Source: DASWOJ01 sp964242415 (lineage in GTDB: Bacteria > Pseudomonadota > Alphaproteobacteria > Acetobacterales > Acetobacteraceae). From it: a DNA stretch of 64,000 nucleotides. The translations under genes were made by a program, and so were the position numbers. Positions 1 to 7,951 of this stretch are shown here, one piece after another; position 1 is the stretch's first letter; each line of letters starts with the position of its first letter. The stretch spans positions 67,367 to 131,366 of the forward strand of contig CAXTAT010000012.1 of the NCBI GenBank assembly GCA_964242415.1. The letters are read 5' to 3'. Below the pieces are notes generated by a model that did not search any database, was not told where the DNA came from, and was given only the letters and a program-made list of their open reading frames with translations.

Positions 1-151
1 AGCTGGCGTCCCGCACCAACTCGGCTATGCTGACCTGCCAGAGCAGCGCGCCGTCCGGGCCAAGCTGCGTCACAACGTCGCGTGTCGTGCCCTGGCCGTT
101 GCGCCACGGCACGGCGGCCAGGTCGCGGGCGCGGCGCAGCGTCGGCCTCAC
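1..151 (-). CDS. HutD/Ves family protein, 5' part only
   Basis: The reverse strand from a GTG at 151 reads into the window edge for 50 codons without a stop. The peptide contains VPWRNGQGTTRDV near residues 14-26 and LLWQVSIAELVRDAS at the edge. This matches the N-terminus of HutD/Ves cupins, which carry a PW(K/R)NGGGTTREI motif followed by a W.(L/V)SIAE strand. HutD is found in histidine-utilisation loci but its molecular role is poorly defined. There is no strong ribosome-binding site before the GTG, and other in-frame GTGs lie further upstream, so the start is provisional. It is divergent from the next gene with only 29 bases between the starts. Confidence 0.7.
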   Translation of the reverse strand, partial: MRPTLRRARDLAAVPWRNGQGTTRDVVTQLGPDGALLWQVSIAELVRDAS

Positions 152-180
152 GGCGGCAACTGCCGAGCAAGGGATGCAGC

Positions 181-468
181 ATGACACCAGACGAGTTGCG
201 GCATTTGGACCAGCCCACGGCGCTGTCCCCACCCCTGCAAGCCCTGTGGTGGGCCGCCCGGGACGACTGGGACCATGCGCATGAGGTCGCCCAATCCGAC
301 CCCGGCCCGGACGCCGCCTGGGTCCACGCCTACCTGCACCGGGTCGAGGGTGACGCCGAGAACGCCGGGTACTGGTATGGCCTGGCGCACCGCCCGGCCA
401 GCGCAGCGCCGCTGGACCAGGAGTGGCAGGCCATCGCGGCGGCGCTGCTGCAGGGCGTCACGGCGTAG
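181..468 (+). CDS. Small conserved hypothetical protein (95 aa)
   Basis: An ATG at 181 opens a 95-codon frame encoding an acidic, Trp-rich soluble protein with no signal peptide or membrane segment. Residues about 20-70 (LQALWWAARDDWDHAHEVAQ, then DAAWVHAYLHRVEGD and AGYWY) fit a conserved hypothetical family I recall in alphaproteobacteria, possibly helical-repeat-like. Function is unknown. Its last 11 bases overlap, tail to tail, the end of the FetB-like permease. The ATG at 181 is preferred over an upstream in-frame ATG at 82 because similarity to the family begins there. Confidence 0.75.
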   Translation: MTPDELRHLDQPTALSPPLQALWWAARDDWDHAHEVAQSDPGPDAAWVHAYLHRVEGDAENAGYWYGLAHRPASAAPLDQEWQAIAAALLQGVTA

Positions 469-1255
469 CCAGCCGGTCCAGCCGCAGCCGCCCCCGGGCG
501 TCGGTCAGGCGCCGGGCCGCCAGCAGGGCCGCAGCGCCCGCCGCTATGCCGCCCGCGCCGGAGATGAGCAGCAGCATGAGGATCTGATACTTCACGGCCT
601 CGACCGGATCGACCCCGGCCAGGATTTGCCCGGTCATGGCGCCCGGCAGGGTGACAACCCCGGCGGCGGTCATCTGGTTGACCACCGGCAGCAGCCCCCG
701 CCGGATCGCCTCCGTCACCAAGGGGCGCACCGCCTGGGCAAACGGGCACCCAAGGGCCAGTTGCGCCTCGATCCCCGCCCGCGCCGCCGCGGCGCCGCCC
801 AGCACCCCGTCCAGCGCCAGGCTGCCGCTGCTGAGCGCGCCGCCCAGGACGATGCCGACAATCGGGATGGCGTAGCGCGGGTCCCACCAGGGCTGCGGCC
901 GCAGCGCCGTCGCCAGTGCCAGCAGCACCGCCAGCACCGTCGAGGCGCCGACCGCCGCGGCCGAGACCCACAGGTTGCCGCCCCGCGCCAGCCGCTGCTT
1001 GGGCCGTGCCGCGACCTCGCGCGCCGCGACGGCGCCCATGGCCAGCACGATGGCCAGCACGGCTGCCGGGGAACCGGCCTGGAACACGAAGCGCAGCACG
1101 TAGCCGACCAGCACGAGCTGCACCACCATCCGCACCGCCGCCAGCAGCACGGCGCGGTGCAGGTGCAGGCCCAGCGCCACGGACAGCACGGCGTCCGCCA
1201 GCAGCAGGGACGCCGCCGCGGCGAGGTCCAACGGCGTCAGGAGGATGGTGTTCAA
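458..1255 (-). CDS. FetB-like ABC transporter permease (UPF0014)
   Basis: This 265-residue hydrophobic protein has about seven membrane segments and matches the FetB/UPF0014 family, the inner-membrane partner of FetA. In E. coli the pair is linked to iron export and peroxide tolerance. Typical features are the central GNLWVSAAAVGASTV segment, the PIVGIVLGGALSSGSLALD stretch and the VVTLPGAMTGQILAGVDPVE loop. Translation appears to begin at TTG 1255, sharing TTGA with the stop of the ATPase gene, so the two are probably translationally coupled. Metal specificity cannot be read from sequence. The gene overlaps the convergent small gene by 11 bases. Confidence 0.85.
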   Translation of the reverse strand: MNTILLTPLDLAAAASLLLADAVLSVALGLHLHRAVLLAAVRMVVQLVLVGYVLRFVFQAGSPAAVLAIVLAMGAVAAREVAARPKQRLARGGNLWVSAAAVGASTVLAVLLALATALRPQPWWDPRYAIPIVGIVLGGALSSGSLALDGVLGGAAAARAGIEAQLALGCPFAQAVRPLVTEAIRRGLLPVVNQMTAAGVVTLPGAMTGQILAGVDPVEAVKYQILMLLLISGAGGIAAGAAALLAARRLTDARGRLRLDRLATP

Positions 1256-1836
1256 GCTGCGACCAGCCGCTGCGCGTCCATGCGCCGCTGCTCGGTGCCC
1301 AGGCGGGCCGCCTGCGCCGGGTCGTGCGTGACCAGCACCAGGGCCAGCCCGGCCAGCAGCCGTTCCCGCAGCAGCGCCTCGACGGCGGCGGTGGCGGCGG
1401 TGTCCAGCGCCCCCGTCGGCTCGTCCAGCAGCAGCACCGCGGGCTGGCCGGCCAGGGCGCGCAGCAGGGCCAGCCGCGCCCGCTCCCCCGTGGAGCAGCG
1501 GATGACAGGCCGGTCCCAGATGTCCGCGGGCAGGCCGAGCCGGGCGGCGTCGGGCCGCGGTGCCTCGAAGTGGTCGCCCACCCGGTCCATCCACCAGCCC
1601 GGCTCGGCGGCGGACAGCACGACCTGACGGCGCCAGGCCGGGGCAGGGGTGGCCGACTGCGCGACGCCGTCCAGCCAGGCTTCACCCTCATGCGGGTCCA
1701 GGTCGGCGATCATGCGCAGCAGCAGGCTCTTGCCGGACCCGGACGGCCCCGTCACGGCCAGGCAGCCGCCGGCCGGCACCCCGAAGCTGAACGGCCCAGC
1801 TAGCGGCGAGCGCAGGTCCTGGGCGCGCAGCCTCAA
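1252..1836 (-). CDS. FetA-like ABC transporter ATP-binding protein
   Basis: A short 194-residue ABC ATPase. Walker A is GPSGSGKS (residues 30-37), the signature is CSTGERARLALLRAL (from about 114) with STGE in place of LSGGQ, Walker B is VLLLDEPTGALD (134-145), and the H-loop His is at 171 in LVTHD. Short length and the STGER signature fit the FetA subgroup, consistent with the adjacent FetB-like permease. The likely start is TTG at 1836, which shares TTGA with the stop of the upstream M20 peptidase, so all three genes form one coupled operon. The substrate (iron or another metal) is inferred from family only. Confidence 0.85.
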   Translation of the reverse strand: MRLRAQDLRSPLAGPFSFGVPAGGCLAVTGPSGSGKSLLLRMIADLDPHEGEAWLDGVAQSATPAPAWRRQVVLSAAEPGWWMDRVGDHFEAPRPDAARLGLPADIWDRPVIRCSTGERARLALLRALAGQPAVLLLDEPTGALDTAATAAVEALLRERLLAGLALVLVTHDPAQAARLGTEQRRMDAQRLVAA

Positions 1837-3224
1837 CCCCGGTCAGTGCCCAGCCGGCCCAGCAGCCGCGCATGGGCGCGCAGGCCATGGTGGAAGCACG
1901 CCCAGTCGAACTTCTCGTTCGGGCTGTGTACCTGGTCGTCGTCCAGCCCGAAGCCCATCAGCAGGCTGTCCACCCCCAGCAGGCGGCGCAGGCTTTCGAC
2001 CACCGGAATGCTGCCGCCGCTGCCGATCATCACGGCGGGGCGGCCGTACTCCTCGGCCAGCACCGCGCGGGCGGCCTGCACGTAGCGGCTGTCGGAGGGC
2101 ACCTCAATGCCCGGCGCGGTGCCGAACACTTCTATCTGTGCCCGGGCATCGGCTGGCAAACGGGCGTGCACGAAGTCGCGGAACAGTTGCACCACGCGGT
2201 CCGGGTCCTGGCCGGGCACCAGACGGAAAGACACCTTGGCGCCGGCCTCGGCTGCTATGACGGTCTTGCTGCCGGGTCCGGCATAGCCGCCCCAGATGCC
2301 GTTCACGTCCGCGGTCGGACGCGCCCACAGCCGCTCCAGCCCAGTGCGCCCGGCTTCCCCCGCCGGCACCGACAAGCCGATGCCGCCGAGGAACGCGCCC
2401 TCGTCGAAACCAAGCTCCGCCCACTCCGACGCCAGCTCTGGGGGCACCTCCGCCACGCCGTCCAGGAAGCCCGGCAGTTGCACGCGCCCCTGGTCGTCGT
2501 GCAGGTCGGCGAGGATGCGCGCCAGCAGGTTGCACGGGTTCAGCGCGGACCCGCCGAAGATGCCAGAGTGCAGGTCCCGCGCCGCCGCATGGATCACCAC
2601 CTGGACATAGGCGATGCCGCGCAACCGCGTGGTGAGGGCCGGGGTGTCCTGGTCCCACATGCCGGTGTCGCTGATGACGGCGACATCGGCGCGCAAGGCG
2701 TCGCGGTGGGCGGACAGGAACGGCTCCAGGTTCTCGCTGCTCACCTCCTCCTCGCCCTCGATCAGCGCGGTGACCCGGACGGGCAGGGTGCCGTGCACGG
2801 CGTGCCAGGCGCGCAGGGCCTCCAGCCACATCATGACCTGGCCCTTGTCGTCCACCGCGCCGCGGGCGACCACCCGGGGGCCGTGCGGACCCTGGGTCAG
2901 CACGGGATTGAACGGCGGGCTGGTCCACAGCTCCAGCGGCTCGGCGGGCTGCACGTCATAGTGGCCGTAGAACAGCAGGTGCGGCGCGTCCGGGCCGGGG
3001 CCGGGGTGATGGCCGAGCACGATGGGATGGCCCGGCGTCTGATGCACCGCGGCGGTGAAGCCCATCGCCGCAAGCTGCTCCCGCACCCAATCGGCCGCCG
3101 CGGCGCAGTCCCCCGCGTGCGCCGGCTGCGCGCTGACGCTGGGGATGCGCAGGAAGCTGAACCAGCGCTCCCGCGCGGCGTCCAGCGTGGCTTCGATGTG
3201 GTCGAGGACGGGTTGGGTCTGCAT
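1833..3224 (-). CDS. M20 family metallopeptidase (dipeptidase-like)
   Basis: A cytoplasmic zinc peptidase of 463 residues in the M20/DapE/CPG2 superfamily, of the group that hydrolyses dipeptides or N-acyl amino acids. The metal-site motifs are present: LLFYGHYDVQP (His88, Asp90), AVDDKGQ (about 124-130) and the catalytic/bridging EGEEE (156-160). The middle portion contains the dimerisation (lid) domain. The ATG at 3224 is chosen because similarity starts there; an in-frame extension to 3272 adds unrelated residues. It is the first gene of an operon with a FetA/FetB-like transporter. Several peptide ABC importers in the same window suggest a role in using imported peptides, but that link is inferred. 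Confidence 0.87.
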   Translation of the reverse strand: MQTQPVLDHIEATLDAARERWFSFLRIPSVSAQPAHAGDCAAAADWVREQLAAMGFTAAVHQTPGHPIVLGHHPGPGPDAPHLLFYGHYDVQPAEPLELWTSPPFNPVLTQGPHGPRVVARGAVDDKGQVMMWLEALRAWHAVHGTLPVRVTALIEGEEEVSSENLEPFLSAHRDALRADVAVISDTGMWDQDTPALTTRLRGIAYVQVVIHAAARDLHSGIFGGSALNPCNLLARILADLHDDQGRVQLPGFLDGVAEVPPELASEWAELGFDEGAFLGGIGLSVPAGEAGRTGLERLWARPTADVNGIWGGYAGPGSKTVIAAEAGAKVSFRLVPGQDPDRVVQLFRDFVHARLPADARAQIEVFGTAPGIEVPSDSRYVQAARAVLAEEYGRPAVMIGSGGSIPVVESLRRLLGVDSLLMGFGLDDDQVHSPNEKFDWACFHHGLRAHARLLGRLGTDRG

Positions 3225-3300
3225 GGCGCCATATTGGCTAAAGCCGCCCACCGCCGCTAGGAGGCGCCACACCTATTGAACGCAAGGAACAACCAATCTT

Positions 3301-3440
3301 CCCCCTCTCCCCCCGGGAGAGGGCCGGGGTGAGGGGGCGGGCAAGCACGGCGCCATCCCACAGAAGAACCGCCCTGCAAGCGAACTAGCGTCCGTGCCGC
3401 AAGACCCCCTCACCCCGGCCCTCTCCCCGAGGGAGAGGGG
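3301..3440. repeat. REPIN-like inverted pair of GC-rich palindromes, copy 1
   Basis: Two copies of an approximately 35-base palindromic unit lie in opposite orientation at 3301-3335 and 3407-3440. The core is GAGAGGGCCGGGGTGAGG. About 70 bases separate them, and the inner flanks (GGCGGGCAAGCAC and GCCGCAAGACCCC) are shared with the copy at 8967. The pair sits between the end of the Mo-hydroxylase large-subunit gene and the start of the M20 gene. The whole could fold as one long hairpin. Confidence 0.85.
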
Positions 3441-3449
3441 GAAGCAGGC

Positions 3450-5792
3450 CTAGCCCTGTGCGGCCTGGATTGCCGCCCACACCCGCTGCGGGGTCGCCGG
3501 CATGTCCATGTGCCGCACGCCCACCCCCCGCAACGCATCCATCAGCGCGTTCATCACCGCCGGCAGCGCCCCGGCGCAGCCCGCCTCGCCGCAGCCTTTC
3601 ACACCCAGCACGTTGGTCCGCGCCGGCACCGGATGGCTCAGGAACTGGAAGCCCGGCGCGTCGCTGGCATGAGGCAGGGCATAGTCCATGAACGACCCCG
3701 TCACCAACTGCCCGTCCTCGTCATAGGCCACGGACTCCATCAGAGCCTGGCCGATGCCCTGCACGATGCCGCCATGCGCCTGACCCTCGACCAGCATCGG
3801 GTTGATGACCACGCCGAAGTCGTTGACCATGCCGTAACGCACGACCTGCACCACCCCAGTCTCGGCATCGACCTCCACCTCCGCCACATGGCAGCCATTG
3901 GGGAAGGCGCTCGGCGCAGCCTCGTGGATATGCTGCACGTCCAGGCTGGCCGGCACGTCCTCCGGCAATGGCCCGGCGGTCCGCAACGCCGCGGCCAAGT
4001 CCATGATGCCAATGTCGCGGTCGGTGCCGGCAATGCCGAAGCGCCCGCGCTCGAACTCGATGTCGGCCACCGCGGCCTCCAGCACATGCGACGCCGCCTG
4101 CCGCCCCCGCTCGATGCAGATCGCGCTGGCCTCAACGATGGCGGCGCCGCTGGCCATCATGCTCTTGGACCCGCCGGTGCCGCCACCCGCGATCAACTGC
4201 TCACTGTCGCCCTGCAGCAGCCGCACCTGGTCGAACGGCACGCCCAGCCGGTCGCACAGCACCTGCGCGAACGGCGACGCATGGCCCTGGCCGTAGTCCA
4301 GGGTGCCGGTGATAATCGTCACCGTCCCGTCCGCCTCGAAGCGTATGCCGCCCATCTCCTGCTGCGGCGGCGCCGTCACCTCCAGGTACTGGCCGATGCC
4401 GCGCCCGCGCAGCTTGCCGGCCCGGCGGCTCTCGGCACGGCGGGCGGGAAAGCCGTCCCAGTCGGCCATCCCAAGCGCCCGGTCCAGGATCGCCGGGAAG
4501 TCGCCGCTGTCATACACCATGCCCGACGGCGCCGAGTAGGGCATCTGATCCGGCTGGATGTGGTTGCGCCGCCGCAGCTCCACCCGGTCGATGCCCATCT
4601 CATGCGCGGCGGCGTCCACCAGCCGCTCCATGTACAGGTTGCCCTCCGGCCGCCCGGCGCCGCGGTAGGGGCCAACCGGCGTGGTGTTGGTGAACACGCA
4701 GCGCGCCTGCGCCTCGATCAGCGGCGTCGCATACACGCCGATCATGTTCTTCATCGTGTTGACGGTCGGCGGGATCGTTGTCGCGTTGCTGAGGTAGGCG
4801 CCCAGGTTGCCATAGCCCGTCACCCGGATCGCCAGGAACCGCCCGTCGGCGTCCAGCGCCAGCTCGGCGTCAACGTCATGGTCACGCCCGTGGCTGTCGG
4901 ACAGGAAGCTCTCGCTGCGCTCATCGGTCCACTTCACCGGGCGGCCCAGCAGGCGCGCGGCCAGCAGCACGCAGGGGTACTCCGGATACACCGACGCCTT
5001 CATGCCGAACGACCCGCCGACGTTGCCGGTCAGCACGCGCACCTGCTCCACCGGCACGCCCAGCACGTCCTTCAGCGTCGCCCGCAGCCCGAACACGCCC
5101 TGGCAGCCGACGCGCAGGGTGTAGCGCCCGGTGTCCGAATCGAACTCCGCCAGCGCCGACCGCGGCTCCAGCGCGCTGACCACGATGCGGCTGTTGCTGA
5201 CCGACAACCGCGTGACGTGCGCCGCCCGCGCAAAGGCGGCAGCGACGGCGGCGGCGTCCCCGTGGTGGTAGTCCATCACCACGTTGCCCGGCACGCCGTC
5301 ATGCACCAGCGGCGCGCCCGGCCCTGCCGCAGCCCGCGCCGCAGTCACCGCCGGCAGCGGGTCGATGTCCAGCAGCACCGCCTCCGCCGCGTCGCGCGCC
5401 TGCATCGCCGTCTCGGCCACCACCATCGCCACGGGGTCGCCGACGAAGCGCACCTTGCCCTCCGCCAGCGCCATCTGCTCCGGCCGCGGCGTGGGCGAGC
5501 CGTCGCGGTTCTTGCCGGACGAGGACTGCATCGGCCGCACCCCGCCCGCGCGCAGGTCGGCCGCGGTGAACACGCCGAGCACGCCGGGCATCGCCAGCGC
5601 CGCCGCCCGGTCCACGCCACGCAGCACGCCATGCGCGTTGCGGCTGCGCACCATCACGGCATGGAGCTGCCCCGGCAGGTTCAGGTCGTCGCTGTAGCGC
5701 CCCTCGCCGCGCAGCAGAACCGGGTCCTCCTTGCGGGAAACGGGCTGGCCGATGGCGAACTTGGCGTCTGCAGGGTCGAGGTAGGCGTTCAT
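3450..5792 (-). CDS. Xanthine dehydrogenase/CO dehydrogenase-family molybdopterin-binding large subunit
   Basis: This 780-residue protein is the molybdenum-cofactor catalytic subunit of a three-part hydroxylase. It has the N-terminal a/b hammerhead domain (from about residue 15, GQPVSRKEDPVLLRGEGRYS), then Mo-pterin-binding segments: GNVGGSFGMK (about 256-265), GPYRGAGRPEG (374-384), DYGQGHASPF and GGGTGGSKSM, and the catalytic glutamate in KGCGEAG (about 736). PYRGAGR is the form II-type active-site loop, not the AYRCSFR loop of true form I CO dehydrogenase, so the substrate is probably another aldehyde or heterocycle. A GGAG site precedes ATG 5792. The [2Fe-2S] and FAD partner subunits are not adjacent; candidates lie at 23876-25174. 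It follows an MFS gene by 19 bases. Confidence 0.93.
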   Translation of the reverse strand: MNAYLDPADAKFAIGQPVSRKEDPVLLRGEGRYSDDLNLPGQLHAVMVRSRNAHGVLRGVDRAAALAMPGVLGVFTAADLRAGGVRPMQSSSGKNRDGSPTPRPEQMALAEGKVRFVGDPVAMVVAETAMQARDAAEAVLLDIDPLPAVTAARAAAGPGAPLVHDGVPGNVVMDYHHGDAAAVAAAFARAAHVTRLSVSNSRIVVSALEPRSALAEFDSDTGRYTLRVGCQGVFGLRATLKDVLGVPVEQVRVLTGNVGGSFGMKASVYPEYPCVLLAARLLGRPVKWTDERSESFLSDSHGRDHDVDAELALDADGRFLAIRVTGYGNLGAYLSNATTIPPTVNTMKNMIGVYATPLIEAQARCVFTNTTPVGPYRGAGRPEGNLYMERLVDAAAHEMGIDRVELRRRNHIQPDQMPYSAPSGMVYDSGDFPAILDRALGMADWDGFPARRAESRRAGKLRGRGIGQYLEVTAPPQQEMGGIRFEADGTVTIITGTLDYGQGHASPFAQVLCDRLGVPFDQVRLLQGDSEQLIAGGGTGGSKSMMASGAAIVEASAICIERGRQAASHVLEAAVADIEFERGRFGIAGTDRDIGIMDLAAALRTAGPLPEDVPASLDVQHIHEAAPSAFPNGCHVAEVEVDAETGVVQVVRYGMVNDFGVVINPMLVEGQAHGGIVQGIGQALMESVAYDEDGQLVTGSFMDYALPHASDAPGFQFLSHPVPARTNVLGVKGCGEAGCAGALPAVMNALMDALRGVGVRHMDMPATPQRVWAAIQAAQG

Positions 5793-5811
5793 CAGGGCGT
5801 CTCCAGCGGTG

Positions 5812-7011
5812 CTATGGGGTGATTTGGGACGCAATACGGATTGCGCGAGGGTGCCGGGGCCAGACCAGTTGCGTGACCAGCATTGCGGCCAACTGCACCC
5901 CCAGCACCAGCGCCACGCAGCCGGGCCAGCCGGCATGCGCCCAGATGCCGCCCGGCAGCAGGCCCCCCAGGCTGCCCCCGATGTAGTAGCTGGTCACATA
6001 CAGCCCGACCGCCGTGGAGCGCGACGACCGTGCCGCGGCGGCGACGTAGCCGAGCGACAGCACCTGCTCGGTGAAGATGCCCGCCGCCGCCAGCGCCAGG
6101 CCGGCCAGGATGCCCGGCAGCGACGGCAGCAGGGTCAGCAGCAGCCCCGCCATGCCGACCGCCGCCGCCAGCAGCACCGTCCGCCGCCGCCCGAAGCGCA
6201 GCGCCAGCCGGGTCGCCACCGGCGTCGCCGCCACGCCCAGCAGGTACACCACGAACACCGACCCAAGCTCCGCCGGCCCCAGCCCGAACGGCGGCGCGGC
6301 CAGCAGGAAGTTGGCATAGGTGAACGTCGCCACCATCGAGAACAGCACCGCGAACCCGACGGCGCAGGTCGCCATCACCTGCGGGTTGCGGAACTGGTCG
6401 GCGAACCCGGCCAGCGTGCCGCGCCAGCCCCGCACCGGGCGGAACCGTTGTTCCCGCGGCAGGCAGGCCGCAATCACGCCGGCGCACAGCAGCGTCATCG
6501 CCGCCAGTACCAGGAACGCCAGCCGCCAGCCGCCGTACTGCGTCACCCATCCGGCCACGAACCGTCCGCCGAAGCCGCCGACGATGGTGCCGATGGCGTA
6601 GGTGCCCGTGACCTGGATCGCCTCGGACCCCGGGCACTCGTCGGCGATGTAGGCGACGGTGACGGCGAAGATGAACGGCAGCAGCAGGCCCTGCAGGAAA
6701 CGGCACAGCACCAGCCCGTTGAGGTCCGGCGCCAATGCTCCGAGCAGGGTCGGCACCACCAGGGCCAGGGATGCGCCGACGATCAGCCGCCGCCGGCCCA
6801 GCGCGTCGGACACGCCGCCGACGAACGGCGCGACCAGCGCGACCGCCACCAGCGTCGCCGTGACGGTCAGGCCGGTGTGCGTCAGGGCGGCGCCGAATTC
6901 CTGCGCCAGGGTCGGCAGGATCGCCTGGGTGGAATACAGGTTGATGAAGGTGCAGAACCCCGCCGCGGCGACCCCGGCCTGGCGGTTGGCGGCCTGGCGG
7001 TTGGCGATCAA
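5812..7011 (-). CDS. MFS transporter (drug-efflux type)
   Basis: A 399-residue integral membrane protein with the twelve-segment pattern of the major facilitator superfamily. Visible hallmarks are the cytoplasmic loop 2-3 motif GGVSDALGRRR (motif A) and a charged, Arg-rich central loop around residues 185-200. The N-terminal half resembles YnfM/Bcr-type exporters (NLYSTQAILPTLAQEF in segment 1). The probable start is TTG at 7011, sharing TTGA with the stop of the murein endopeptidase gene. The first 12 residues contain an in-frame repeat from a 15-base duplication. It lies between mepA-like and the Mo-hydroxylase large subunit in one operon; its substrate is unknown. Confidence 0.85.
   Translation of the reverse strand: MIANRQAANRQAGVAAAGFCTFINLYSTQAILPTLAQEFGAALTHTGLTVTATLVAVALVAPFVGGVSDALGRRRLIVGASLALVVPTLLGALAPDLNGLVLCRFLQGLLLPFIFAVTVAYIADECPGSEAIQVTGTYAIGTIVGGFGGRFVAGWVTQYGGWRLAFLVLAAMTLLCAGVIAACLPREQRFRPVRGWRGTLAGFADQFRNPQVMATCAVGFAVLFSMVATFTYANFLLAAPPFGLGPAELGSVFVVYLLGVAATPVATRLALRFGRRRTVLLAAAVGMAGLLLTLLPSLPGILAGLALAAAGIFTEQVLSLGYVAAAARSSRSTAVGLYVTSYYIGGSLGGLLPGGIWAHAGWPGCVALVLGVQLAAMLVTQLVWPRHPRAIRIASQITP
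6976..7005. repeat. 15-base perfect tandem duplication at the MFS gene start
   Basis: The unit GGCCTGGCGGTTGGC occurs twice in a row, at 6976-6990 and 6991-7005. Read on the minus strand it duplicates codons just after the TTG start and gives ANRQA twice, without changing frame. Confidence 0.95.
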
Positions 7012-7877
7012 CCGCCCGGGCCTTTGCCGCCCTGGCCTGTGCCTGACAGGATCGCGGTGCAGGCGGCCGGCAGCGGCGCCGGCGGCCGGGGCGGGGACGG
7101 CGGGGCAGGCGGCGCGTCAAGCTGCGCGAACCACCAGTCGAGCGAGGCGTCGCAACCCTCGACGGCTGGCGGCGGCGGCTGGTCCCGGCACTCCGGCTGG
7201 CCGGCCGGGCAGCGGAAGTGCAGGTGCATGTGCGCGGTGTGGCCATACCAGGGGCGGATCAGGTGCAGCCAAGTGCGGTCCCCGGTCACGACGCGGCAAA
7301 GCTGCTGCTTGATGGCCGGGTTCACCAGCACGCGGTCGAGGCCCGGCAGGCCGGTCGCCAGGTGCAGCAGGGTGACGTGCTCCGGGGACCAGGCGTCGGG
7401 GTCGATGCCGCGCCCGTCCGGCGTCACCAGGCTGCGGACCTCCACGTTGTCCAGCGCCGCCGGGCTGAGCCGGGGCTTGGGGCGTACGTCCAGCCACACG
7501 TCGGCGTCCAGGCCCAGCATGTGGCTGGCGTGGATGCCCGGCATCGGCCCGCCGCGGGGCCGCGAGATGTCGTTCATGTATAGCGTCGGCAGCCCGGCGG
7601 CGTAGGCGCGCACCGCCAGGGTTTGCAGCGCCGCGATGGTGTCCGGATGGCCCCAGAACCAGCTCCGGCTGGCGCGTATGGTCTGATAGCCCGGCCCGGA
7701 CGCCGGCAGCTCGACGGCCCCGGCGATGCAGCCGCCGCCGGGTCCGCCGACGATCCGCGCCGGCTCCGGCCGCTGCTGCGCCGATACGCTTCCAGGATAG
7801 TTCCAAAGTAGGACAAGAGCGGCTAGAAGGGCGGCACGGGGACTGGTCATGCAGGGAAACCTAGCGGCAACGGTCAC
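7008..7877 (-). CDS. mepA: Penicillin-insensitive murein endopeptidase (MepA family, M74)
   Basis: A periplasmic, metal-dependent enzyme that cuts D-Ala-meso-DAP crosslinks of peptidoglycan. The 289-residue product has a hydrophobic signal sequence (about residues 10-33, ending in VSAQ). Family motifs follow: SRPRGGPMPGIHASHMLGLD with DADVWLD (zinc-binding H..G.D), and HMHLHFRCP near residue 225. A GGAGG lies six bases before GTG 7877, which favours this start over the internal ATG at 7850; both keep the signal peptide. The last residues are low complexity and overlap the start of the MFS gene by 4 bases. It is the first gene of the mepA-MFS-Mo-hydroxylase operon. Confidence 0.9.
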   Translation of the reverse strand: MTVAARFPCMTSPRAALLAALVLLWNYPGSVSAQQRPEPARIVGGPGGGCIAGAVELPASGPGYQTIRASRSWFWGHPDTIAALQTLAVRAYAAGLPTLYMNDISRPRGGPMPGIHASHMLGLDADVWLDVRPKPRLSPAALDNVEVRSLVTPDGRGIDPDAWSPEHVTLLHLATGLPGLDRVLVNPAIKQQLCRVVTGDRTWLHLIRPWYGHTAHMHLHFRCPAGQPECRDQPPPPAVEGCDASLDWWFAQLDAPPAPPSPPRPPAPLPAACTAILSGTGQGGKGPGG

Positions 7878-7951
7878 GGAGCGCCTCCATAGACCCGTTC
7901 TGTGGAGGCCAGGCCAGCCCCCACTCTATCAACCAAGGCATGAGGTGCTCG

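Noticed and set aside
275..1803. Long plus-strand frames (450 and 295 codons) opposite the FetA/FetB-like genes
   Set aside because: Arg/Pro/Gly-rich translations without family sequence; they mirror strongly supported genes on the other strand, as expected at about 70% G+C.
3301..3440. REPIN doublets as a CRISPR array or as ordinary terminators
   Set aside because: Only two inverted units per site with variable loops and no regular direct repeats or spacers; they also occur between divergent genes, where a terminator is not needed.
3450..5792. Form I (true) CO dehydrogenase large subunit
   Set aside because: The active-site loop reads PYRGAGR, not AYRCSFR, so CO oxidation is not supported.
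3510..5822. 770-codon plus-strand frame opposite the Mo-hydroxylase large subunit
   Set aside because: His/Arg-rich composition with no domain; the minus-strand gene has complete Mo-binding motifs.
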